From CATOSD01 sp965203135 (lineage in GTDB: Bacteria > Chloroflexota > Dehalococcoidia > Lucifugimonadales > CATOSD01), in NCBI GenBank assembly GCA_965203135.1, contig CBDBBO010000002.1, positions 558,001 to 622,000 of the forward strand: 64,000 nt of DNA, read 5' to 3'. The position numbers and the translations under genes are program-made. Positions 57,346 to 64,000 of the stretch are shown piece by piece. The notes beneath the pieces are model-generated. The model saw only the letters and a list, made by a program, of their open reading frames with translations, was not told where the DNA came from and made no database searches. Each line of letters begins with the position of its first letter. Within the stretch, counting starts at the first letter, position 1.

Positions 57346-59528
57346 CCTCCGGTTGGAGTGGCGACTTCTTCTTCTCCTTCCATCCCGGACCCAGCCTCGG
57401 GTGGCTCAAGCGGCAGGTCGATGACCATGTTGGTGCCCTCGCCCGGTTCGACTTCCACTCGAATAGTGCCCCCATGCTGCCGAATGATGTCGTTGCACAT
57501 GGCCAGGCCGAGGCCCGTCCCCTCGCCGGTCGGCTTGGTGGTGAAAAACGGGTTGAATATCTTTTCCAGCACGTCGTCCGGAATGCCTCCCCCGTTGTCC
57601 TTTATCTGAATGCGAACGCAGTCCTCGAGGCGTTCGGTGATAAGCCACAGGATCGGGAAATACGAGCCCACAGTCGCAACCTCTTCGCCTGTGCTCCTCC
57701 GCCTCTGGTTGGTGGCGTAAGCGGCGTTGCTCACCATGTTGAGAAACACCCTTGCCAGGTCCTGCGGAATTACGGCTATCTCGCCCACGTTTTCGTCGAA
57801 CTCGTGCTTTATATCCAGGTTGAAGTTCGGGTCGAGCGCGCGAGCGCTGTGGTAGGCCAGCCGTGAGTGCTCGTCCAGAAGCAGGTTGATGTTGGTGGGG
57901 TGCCAGTCGCCGGCGCCGCGACCCATCATCAGCATATCGTGCACGATGCGGTTGGCTCGTTCGCCGTGAGACCTGATGCGGCCCAGATTGGCCACCAGGT
58001 CCTCCGATATCTCATCGACCAACTCGTCCTGGTCGTCGGCGTCCTCTTCCAGCACCTCCTTCAACTCAGCCATCAGCTCCTCGGAAGACTCGGAGAAGTT
58101 CTTTATGAAGTTGAGGGGGTTACGAATCTCGTGGGCTACCCCCGCGGTCAGTTCGCCGAGCGAGGCCAGCTTCTCCCTCACCACTATCTGGTCTTGGGCC
58201 AGGCGAAGGTCTTCCAACGCCCTTTCCAGTTCGGCGTTCTTGCCCTGCACCTCCTCGGCCAATTCTTCCACCAGATTGAGTCGCTGCACTTCCAGAGCGT
58301 GCTGGCGGAATACGTCCAGCGCCGCGGCCATGTCCGCCACTTCGTCCCGGCCTCCCACCTCCACGCGCGTCTGGAGGTCCCCGCCGGCCATACGGGTCAT
58401 CGACACCGACAACTGCGCTATCCGGCGTAGAATCACGCGACCGATGTAGAGCCACGCGATAAGGACGGCGCCGGTGACGCTGAGCGCCGTGATTCCGATA
58501 AGTAGGTTCCTGCCCGTCAGAAGCGCCTGGGCGGAAGCGAGCGTGGCGGCCTCCGAGTCGGCACGTGCTTTGTCCACCAAGGCGTCCACTTCGGCCACCA
58601 TGCTGACGGCCTGCTCACGGTTCTGGTTGAGTAGCTCGCCTTGGTGCTCCACCAGCCTGAGCTCGCGGTCCAGCAGGTCGAAGCCGTTGGTCTGGCCCAC
58701 GCCAACCTCGATTATCTGGTCGATTATGGGCGTAAGCTGCGTGTGCAGCTCGGTGCCCCTGAGCGGGGCCATGTTGCGCTCTATGCGCCCCTTTGCCGAC
58801 TCGAACTTCTCCCGCAGCGGCTCGATTAGCGAAGGGTCCGACACCTTAAAGGCGTCGGACAGGTGCAAGGTCGCCTCACCGGCGTCGCTCTGCAGCTCCG
58901 CGAGCCGGCGGTAGAGGAGCAACTCGTCTTCCGAGAAGTACTCGGAGCGTGGAGCGGCAGGCATACCCAGTTCCCGGTGGCCCGTCATGGCATAGAAGAG
59001 TTGGTCGTCCAATTCGGGCGCGAGCAGACCGTTCAGTCTGCCGGTCAGCGTATCGAGCTCGGCGGCCAGCGCGTCACGCTCGTCCCTCAGCTGTAGCAGG
59101 TCGGTGGTGTTGTATCGAATGAGCAGGATGTTATTGATGAGGGTGTCGGCCTGCGCTCGGATGCTCTCGAATTGGGCTTCCGTGCCGCCCGCCTGCGCCT
59201 CGAGTGCGTCCAATTGCTCTTCGAACTGCCGACGGACTGCGGTTATCTCGTCCGCGGCGAACGACAACTCTTCGTAGGAATGCGCCGTTGTAAGGCGCGG
59301 TGCGGCGGCCACCAGACTGTTGCCGTGCTGGGCCACACCGAATGCGGCGGCCAGGTTGGGGACGGCCTCCTGGTTGACGGTCTCCTGGTGCTGCGTCACC
59401 TGGTAGAAGGAGAAGAAGGCGACCAGTGATGCCAGCAGCGTCAGCGCGGCGGCGCCGCCGATGCCCACGTACATCTGCACGGATATGCGGTTGAGGAGGG
59501 CTGGCCGCTTGCTATATCGCCCCCTCAC
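57342..59528 (-). CDS. Membrane sensor histidine kinase with large extracytoplasmic sensor region
   Basis: A 728-residue kinase. TM1 near 22-45 ('YVGIGGAAALTLLASLVAFF'), a roughly 300-residue helical periplasmic-like region similar in style to TorS sensors, TM2 near 345-365, HAMP (about 370-425), a coiled coil, then HisKA with phospho-His H466 in 'AGVAHEIRNPLNF' and HATPase_c ('IKDNGGGIPDD', 'FNPFFTTKPTGEGTGLGLAM'). It overlaps the substrate-binding protein gene by 4 bp, making that the likely ligand-binding partner. No dedicated response regulator follows except the RR-phosphatase three genes upstream. Confidence 0.92.
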   Translation of the reverse strand: MRGRYSKRPALLNRISVQMYVGIGGAAALTLLASLVAFFSFYQVTQHQETVNQEAVPNLAAAFGVAQHGNSLVAAAPRLTTAHSYEELSFAADEITAVRRQFEEQLDALEAQAGGTEAQFESIRAQADTLINNILLIRYNTTDLLQLRDERDALAAELDTLTGRLNGLLAPELDDQLFYAMTGHRELGMPAAPRSEYFSEDELLLYRRLAELQSDAGEATLHLSDAFKVSDPSLIEPLREKFESAKGRIERNMAPLRGTELHTQLTPIIDQIIEVGVGQTNGFDLLDRELRLVEHQGELLNQNREQAVSMVAEVDALVDKARADSEAATLASAQALLTGRNLLIGITALSVTGAVLIAWLYIGRVILRRIAQLSVSMTRMAGGDLQTRVEVGGRDEVADMAAALDVFRQHALEVQRLNLVEELAEEVQGKNAELERALEDLRLAQDQIVVREKLASLGELTAGVAHEIRNPLNFIKNFSESSEELMAELKEVLEEDADDQDELVDEISEDLVANLGRIRSHGERANRIVHDMLMMGRGAGDWHPTNINLLLDEHSRLAYHSARALDPNFNLDIKHEFDENVGEIAVIPQDLARVFLNMVSNAAYATNQRRRSTGEEVATVGSYFPILWLITERLEDCVRIQIKDNGGGIPDDVLEKIFNPFFTTKPTGEGTGLGLAMCNDIIRQHGGTIRVEVEPGEGTNMVIDLPLEPPEAGSGMEGEEEVATPTGG

Positions 59529-60787
59529 GGCGTAACCTCCGCCAGCCTTTCCAGAGGGTGGTACTGGCCATCGTTTCCTATCACTGTCAGAAACACGGCG
59601 TCGGATCCCTGGTTGTCATCCGTGTCGAATCTGACCTGGAAGCCTCCAATGTCAGTGAGCGACGGCTGGTGAAGAGCGTTCAGAAAACACTCGCGGTCCA
59701 CGTCGCGGCCGCACGCCTCCAGGCCCGCAATCGCCAGAAGCCCCGCCAGGTAACCCTCGAGCGACACGAACCCCGGTGCCGCGTCGGGGGCGTAGGCCGC
59801 CAGCGCGTCCAGGTACGCCCTCACTATTGGTATGGTATCGTCGGTCGGGAACGGCACCACTTGCGTGACGTACACGCCTTCCCCCATCGCTCCAAGCTCT
59901 CTGGAAAGGGCGTTGCTGCCCACGAACGAGACGGTCATGAAAATCGGATCCAGCCCTATGTGGCGTGCCCACAACACCAGCGTAGACACTGGCTTGTACG
60001 CCCCGATCATTATCACCGCTTGCGGGTTGCCTTGCTCAAGGTCTATAAGGGCGGTCTTTACCGAGATGGTGTTCCGGGGATAGACGGCTATGGCGACTGG
60101 CTCCATGCCTCGGCGCTCGAGCGCTTGCCTGGCCCCGGTGTATCCCGCGCGGCCGTACGAATCATCCTGATACATCACGGCGATGCGCGTTATGCCCAGG
60201 TCGGCGGTCAGCCGTTCGACCATCTCCTCGGTCTCCTGGTAGTAGGAAGCGCGAACGTTGATTACGTTCGTGAGCCGCTCGTCGCGCAAGAACTCTGCGC
60301 CGGTAAACGGGGCTATGTACGGAACGTTGGCTGCCAGGGCTACGGGAACGGCGGAGCGGGATGTGGGCGTGCCAACGGCTCCAATGAGCGCAAACACGTC
60401 CTCGCTCTCGATCAGCGCCGTAGTGTTGGATACCGCCGCCTCCGGTTCGTAGGCATCATCGAGAGAAGTCAGCGCGAGTTGCCGGCCGTGGACTCCGCCG
60501 GCGAGGTTTCTTTCGTGGAAGGCCGCCTCGATACCCAGACGCATGTTGGAGCCGAGCTCTTGCGCCGGACCGCTGAATGCCGCCGACTGTCCGAACACCA
60601 CCGATTCTTCGCTGACGCCGGGAACGGAGGTCGAAACCGCCGTGGCTCCGGGGGAGACTTCGGCCCGTGGTGTATCCAATGAACCGGTTTCCGGCTGAGC
60701 CGGCCCGAAATCGCATCCCTGGGCGCCCAACGCGGCGAGTATCGCCAGCAGGGCTAACGAAACGTATAGTCGGCCCGCCTTCATCAC
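59525..60787 (-). CDS. ABC-type branched-chain-amino-acid-like substrate-binding lipoprotein
   Basis: A 420-residue type I periplasmic-binding protein (Peripla_BP_6, LivJ-like). Signal with lipobox 'LGAQGCD' near residue 25, then 'VVFGQSAAFSGPAQELG', 'GIEAAFHERNLAGGVHGRQL', 'ALIGAVGTPTSRSAVPVA' and 'RIAVMYQDDSYGRAGYTGA'. No ABC permease or ATPase genes are near; it is flanked by signalling genes and overlaps both (4 bp on each side), which suggests it feeds ligand occupancy to the kinase rather than transports. Ligand unknown. Confidence 0.9.
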   Translation of the reverse strand: MMKAGRLYVSLALLAILAALGAQGCDFGPAQPETGSLDTPRAEVSPGATAVSTSVPGVSEESVVFGQSAAFSGPAQELGSNMRLGIEAAFHERNLAGGVHGRQLALTSLDDAYEPEAAVSNTTALIESEDVFALIGAVGTPTSRSAVPVALAANVPYIAPFTGAEFLRDERLTNVINVRASYYQETEEMVERLTADLGITRIAVMYQDDSYGRAGYTGARQALERRGMEPVAIAVYPRNTISVKTALIDLEQGNPQAVIMIGAYKPVSTLVLWARHIGLDPIFMTVSFVGSNALSRELGAMGEGVYVTQVVPFPTDDTIPIVRAYLDALAAYAPDAAPGFVSLEGYLAGLLAIAGLEACGRDVDRECFLNALHQPSLTDIGGFQVRFDTDDNQGSDAVFLTVIGNDGQYHPLERLAEVTP

Positions 60788-61200
60788 TCCCTGCGCTTGA
60801 TCAAGGTCAGGTGGTTCCTGCCATCCTCCCTCTCGTACCTCATCTCGTCCATGAGGGTTTCGGCAAAGTAGATGCCGAGTCCGCCTATGCGCCTGTCCTC
60901 CAGCGTAGCGTCCAAGTCTGGTTCGGGGGCGTCTGTGAGAGGATCGAACGGACGGCCGTCGTCCCAGATATCAATCGTCAGGTGGTCGAGCTCCGACTTG
61001 AGGATGACTTCGAACTCGTGAAGGCCTCCCGAATGGCTGTAACTCATTATGTTAGTGGCCAATTCCTCGACCGCAAGGTTGACATGGAACACCAGTGCGG
61101 GATCCCAGTCCTCACGCTCGCCCAGCTGTTCTATCTCACTCTGGAGACGTACCAACTCTTCGATTCTGGTCTCAAACTTAAGTGTCAGTGTCTCACTCAA
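60784..61200 (-). CDS. RsbW-like anti-sigma factor / serine kinase
   Basis: A 138-residue GHKL ATPase (HATPase_c_2). N-box 'NLAVEELATNIMSYSHSGG', G1 'WDDGRPFDPLTD' and G2 'RIGGLGIYFAETLMDE' are intact. Such proteins phosphorylate a STAS antagonist and bind a sigma factor or other partner. It sits between the binding-protein and RR-phosphatase genes. No sigma factor gene is in the window, so the target may be another protein. Confidence 0.9.
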   Translation of the reverse strand: MSETLTLKFETRIEELVRLQSEIEQLGEREDWDPALVFHVNLAVEELATNIMSYSHSGGLHEFEVILKSELDHLTIDIWDDGRPFDPLTDAPEPDLDATLEDRRIGGLGIYFAETLMDEMRYEREDGRNHLTLIKRRE

Positions 61201-61225
61201 TGAAGTAGCCTAACTTCCGGGGAGC

Positions 61226-62389
61226 CTATTTCCGGCGGTGAAGCACCATACAGGTGATGTCGTCCGACTGGTCGGCGTCGCCGGCGAAATCATGCACCGC
61301 CCAGAAAACGCGCCCCGTGGTATCTTCCGCATCGATTGGCGGGGAGGCATTGAATACCTCCACCAGCCTGGATACGCCAAACTCCTCCTGCTCTCCGTTC
61401 ATCGCCTCGGTCACACCATCGGTGTACAGTATCAGCGCGTCGCCGGGCATCAGCCTCAGCGTATGTTCTTCATACTCGAAATCCGGCACAAGCCCCAGCG
61501 CGATACCCCCGGTCAGGGGCAGTTCCTCGGAGGAACCGTCCGAGTGCACGAGCAGAGGCGGATTGTGGCCTCCGTTAGCGTAGATGAACGTGCCATTGTC
61601 GGGGTCGTAAACAGCGTAGAAGAGAGTTACGAACATCGTGGAGTCGTTGTCTTCCAGCAGCAGCTCGTTGACGCTCGCGAGCACTTCCCCCGGTGTTGCG
61701 CTGCCGATAGACATAGCCCTGATGAGCGTGCGGCTCGACATCATGAACAGCGCGGCGGGCACGCCCTTGTCCGAAACGTCCGCTACCACAACCCCCAGTC
61801 GGCCCTGTTCGCGGTTCAGAATATCGAAGAAATCTCCCCCGACGTTGCGCGCGGGTTCCATCCTGCCGAACACCTGGAAAGTGGCGCCCTCTGGAAAGTG
61901 GCTGGGCAGCAACGACTGCTGCATATGGCTCGCGATGTCCAACTCATTCTGCAGCACCGTCAGCTTATTGCGGGACTCCAACGCGTCCCGCCATTCCAGA
62001 AGGTGACTCAGCGTACGCTCGATAGTGACCCTGAGGTCATCGAAGTCTATGGGCTTTGTCACGAAGTCGAAGGCGCCCCGGTTCATGGCGGTGCGAATGT
62101 TCTTCATATCGCCGTAGGCGGAGATAATGACCGACCGAACGTCCGTGCTGACATTGGGGATTTGGCTCAGCAGCGTCAGGCCGTCCATCTGGGGCATGTT
62201 GATGTCCGACAGCACCAAGTCGATGGATTCATCGTCGCTCAGTTTTTCGAGCGCCTCTACGCCGTTGCGCGCGAACACAAAGGTGTACTGTTTTCTTCTA
62301 ATGTCACGACGCATCCGCTGTAGTATCAGCGGTTCGAGGTCCGGTTCGTCGTCGACTACCAGGATTTTGTAAGGTCTATCAGTAGACAT
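61226..62389 (-). CDS. Response regulator with PP2C (SpoIIE/RsbU-type) phosphatase output
   Basis: A 387-residue receiver-phosphatase. Receiver: D13-D14 acid pocket, phospho-acceptor D62 in 'VLSDINMPQMDG', Lys in 'FVTKPIDFDD'. A short coiled linker (about 140-165) leads to the PP2C domain: 'VGGDFFDIL', metal Asp in 'VVADVSDKGVPAALFM', 'GGHNPPLLV', 'LYTDGVTEAMN'. It should dephosphorylate the STAS protein when phosphorylated by a histidine kinase, here possibly the one in the same operon. ATG at 62389. Confidence 0.93.
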   Translation of the reverse strand: MSTDRPYKILVVDDEPDLEPLILQRMRRDIRRKQYTFVFARNGVEALEKLSDDESIDLVLSDINMPQMDGLTLLSQIPNVSTDVRSVIISAYGDMKNIRTAMNRGAFDFVTKPIDFDDLRVTIERTLSHLLEWRDALESRNKLTVLQNELDIASHMQQSLLPSHFPEGATFQVFGRMEPARNVGGDFFDILNREQGRLGVVVADVSDKGVPAALFMMSSRTLIRAMSIGSATPGEVLASVNELLLEDNDSTMFVTLFYAVYDPDNGTFIYANGGHNPPLLVHSDGSSEELPLTGGIALGLVPDFEYEEHTLRLMPGDALILYTDGVTEAMNGEQEEFGVSRLVEVFNASPPIDAEDTTGRVFWAVHDFAGDADQSDDITCMVLHRRK

Positions 62390-62471
62390 GCAATCAAATG
62401 ACGCTCAGCCCCTGGAGGCTTTGCGGCCGGGGGCTGCGTAGGCGCCGACTCCTGCTGCGTGGAGCGTACTG

Positions 62472-62810
62472 CTACGCGCCTATGGCCGAGGCCGCCTCTT
62501 CCCTGGTGGAGTGAACCGGAATGATCTTGTCGAAGCCGCTTATCTCGAACACCTCGCGAATAGGGTCGGACAGCGAGCAGATCGCCAGCTTGCCGCCCTG
62601 CCGTTGCAGTACCCTCGCGGTTAGAAGTATCACCCTGAGTCCGGCACTGCTTATGTACGTGAGCTTTTCGAGATCGAGTATCAGTGCCCTCACTTCCTCG
62701 TCGATAACGCTGGTCAGAGTCTCCTGGAAGTTGCGTGCCTCGGTGCCGTCGATGCGGTCCCCTACGTTGGCGAAAAGGGTAGTACCCTGGCGCTCGGTGC
62801 TGATGTCCAT
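62472..62810 (-). CDS. STAS-domain anti-sigma factor antagonist
   Basis: A 112-residue SpoIIAA/RsbV-like protein. The regulatory Ser is S55 in 'YISSAGLRVILLTARV'; 'ALILDLEKLT' is the usual preceding strand. The start ATG at 62810 gives MDISTERQGTTLF; the frame continues upstream to 62927 but that is the leader. It is the first gene of the five-gene signalling operon. Confidence 0.92.
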   Translation of the reverse strand: MDISTERQGTTLFANVGDRIDGTEARNFQETLTSVIDEEVRALILDLEKLTYISSAGLRVILLTARVLQRQGGKLAICSLSDPIREVFEISGFDKIIPVHSTREEAASAIGA

Positions 62811-62917
62811 AGGATGTTCGTCTCCTCTGGGTAATAGGGCTGCTCGCTTACGCACGGGCCGGGCAAGGCCGTGGCCTACAGTTGGCGCGTGCCCGACGGC
62901 TGCCCCAGTCCTGACTA

Positions 62918-62946
62918 TAAATAGCATTTCGATGGTTGAAAGTCAA
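62918..62946 (-). promoter_or_regulatory. Likely promoter of the signalling operon
   Basis: On the minus strand TTGACT (62941-62946) and TATTTA (62918-62923, with TG one base upstream as an extended -10) at 17-bp spacing, about 108 bp before the STAS start. Confidence 0.5.
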
Positions 62947-63068
62947 GGTTGACAAGCCTTGCCACTTGAGCAATCCCACGTCATCCTTCGCGTTTGCGTC
63001 TCGGAATGCGTTTGTATCGACAGCGCATCTCGGTTCCGTTTCGTTTGGGCGTATACCATTGTGTTCCT
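62947..63068. other. Short spacer before the mobile-like segment
   Basis: Lower-GC sequence without a supported gene. The composition change begins here and continues to the right edge. Confidence 0.3.
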
Positions 63069-63284
63069 TCAAGACTGACTTTCCCAATGTTGTATTATGT
63101 GAAAATCCGGGCCTATGAACCCTGGAACCCTCTTCATTCCAGCCGTGTTGACGTGCTTCACCACTTGGCTTAGTTTCTCCTGAGCCTCGGCGTCTGAACT
63201 CGCCGCTATGCCGAACTCCAGACGGATTTCAGCGTCGTACACTCTCTTTCTGTTCACAGTCCCTTCTCCCTTCTTTGGCGTCAT
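63069..63284 (-). CDS. Small protein, unknown, coupled to the HNH gene
   Basis: A 71-residue frame, 'MTPKKGEGTVNRKRVYDAEI', with middle 'SSDAEAQEKLSQVV' and ending 'HIIQHWESQS'. It starts with the ATG inside the TGA of the HNH gene, so is probably co-translated. No family recognised; composition is natural, but it could still be chance. The low GC matches the HNH gene. Confidence 0.5.
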   Translation of the reverse strand: MTPKKGEGTVNRKRVYDAEIRLEFGIAASSDAEAQEKLSQVVKHVNTAGMKRVPGFIGPDFHIIQHWESQS

Positions 63285-64000
63285 TTATGTGTCACCTTCA
63301 CTCGTCCAACACGAGGATAGTATTCAAAATCAAGACCCCACACCAAGCCGCGTACATCCATTCCCGCATAGAATTGTGGCCCGGCGAAGAAGCGTATCCC
63401 TCCCTTGGGGGGATAATCCTCCACATCACTCCAAAGGCTGAATGTGCTTCCTGTATGCTCAGACATGATGTAGGCCACAATCAGTCTGTCCGCTTTCGGC
63501 AATTTAGACGGTTTCCCACATATCCCACAGGTTGGCCCCCAATACCAATCATGCGGACATTCCGCGCACTCAAAGAGTTCTGCCATCGGCTTCATCATTA
63601 GTTGTGCTTCGTTGCAGACAACTTCAGACCGCATGACGGCTGCTCGGTGCATCAATTCAATCTCGTCGAAAGTGGCTGGCTTTAGAGTAGTCCCCCCTCT
63701 ATGAACACGCTCGTCTCGTTTGTTATCACGAGCCGAACCCGCGTAAATGTGAGACGGCTGCACACAATAACGCCGTCCGCAAAGATGGAGGGCCTTATCG
63801 TTCTTACCATCAAAGCGCCCACCAGAACCAAGGTACACTTGTCGATGCCTTTGACCTGGATAGCCCTCGCCTGTCAAGTTGTCCGTAGACAGCACACAGT
63901 CGCCAGCAACAGGCACTCGGCAGTTGAAAGGGAGAGGCACAGTATTCGATTCGTACACGCGCAGCAGGTAATCACGCTGCCTACGCAGTCTGCGTATCAC
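63281..64000 (-). CDS. HNH endonuclease-like protein (may continue past the right edge)
   Basis: At least 239 residues. 'ALHLCGRRYCVQPSHIYAGS' with H72, C74, C79, H84 and N93 in 'ARDNKRDE' is the HNH_3/zinc-bound HNH motif of homing and phage endonucleases. A zinc ribbon follows near residues 144-165 ('CAECPHDW', 'CGICGK'). A GTG falls at the very edge (64000-63998), so the true start may be further right. GC is lower than in the rest of the window, so phage or intron origin is plausible. Confidence 0.75.
   Translation of the reverse strand: MIRRLRRQRDYLLRVYESNTVPLPFNCRVPVAGDCVLSTDNLTGEGYPGQRHRQVYLGSGGRFDGKNDKALHLCGRRYCVQPSHIYAGSARDNKRDERVHRGGTTLKPATFDEIELMHRAAVMRSEVVCNEAQLMMKPMAELFECAECPHDWYWGPTCGICGKPSKLPKADRLIVAYIMSEHTGSTFSLWSDVEDYPPKGGIRFFAGPQFYAGMDVRGLVWGLDFEYYPRVGRVKVTHK

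Overview
The window is about 64 kb of high-GC bacterial DNA, almost fully coding. Dense, often overlapping genes, many TTG and GTG starts, a large SRP RNA and many Cys-anchored lipoproteins with Pro/Thr-rich linkers fit an uncultivated Chloroflexota lineage (Dehalococcoidia or SAR202-like). That assignment is inference from gene style; there is no rRNA or other decisive marker.

Layout. 1-4.3 kb: succinyl-CoA synthetase (sucD cut by the left edge, sucC), tRNA-Ser and an ABC exporter. 4.4-9.5 kb: NADH-oxidising module genes nuoE, nuoF and nuoG, without the membrane arm of complex I. 9.5-23 kb: two tandem zinc-ribbon membrane proteins, a ferredoxin-NADP reductase-like protein, mutS, then argG, an APH-type kinase, an acyl-CoA dehydrogenase, a DUF2283 protein, a MaoC hydratase, argH, rpe and tyrS. 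23-25.3 kb: a lower-GC accessory patch with a 545-residue unknown protein bearing a HEPN-like RNxxxH motif, next to the debris of a PIN-toxin module. 25.3-34.3 kb: MFS transporter, DUF1697, TPR lipoproteins, metallo-beta-lactamase-fold protein, a selenocysteine-containing selD read through an in-frame TGA, a lamin-tail lipoprotein, argS, gamma carbonic anhydrase and methylmalonyl-CoA epimerase.

34.3-39.0 kb is the most unusual part: a gene-poor, hairpin-rich stretch leads to a lower-GC island with two translationally coupled genes, a divergent Hsp70 ATPase and a 611-residue protein joining an N-terminal Tudor/SH3-like segment to a GrpE-like C-terminus. The island lies between two direct copies of the 3' end of an ogg-type glycosylase gene, the expected scar of an element that integrated into that gene.

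39-49.8 kb: ogg, a DinG-type exonuclease-helicase, acetyl-CoA synthetase, a PHP protein, acyl-CoA carboxylase beta subunit with a free-standing biotin carrier, ispE, ksgA and the large SRP RNA. 49.9-57.3 kb: a second PHP protein, a 3-hydroxyisobutyrate dehydrogenase-like enzyme, two MFS-type transporters, an SDR, a sugar transferase and a DUF502 membrane protein. 57.3-62.8 kb: a signalling operon on the minus strand (STAS, response regulator-PP2C phosphatase, RsbW-like kinase, substrate-binding lipoprotein, sensor histidine kinase). 63-64 kb: an HNH endonuclease and a small coupled protein of lower GC, perhaps the edge of a mobile element.

Metabolically, the acyl-CoA carboxylase parts, methylmalonyl-CoA epimerase, succinyl-CoA synthetase, acyl-CoA dehydrogenase, MaoC hydratase and Acs point to catabolism of short or branched acyl-CoA, with NADH oxidised by the NuoEFG-like module.
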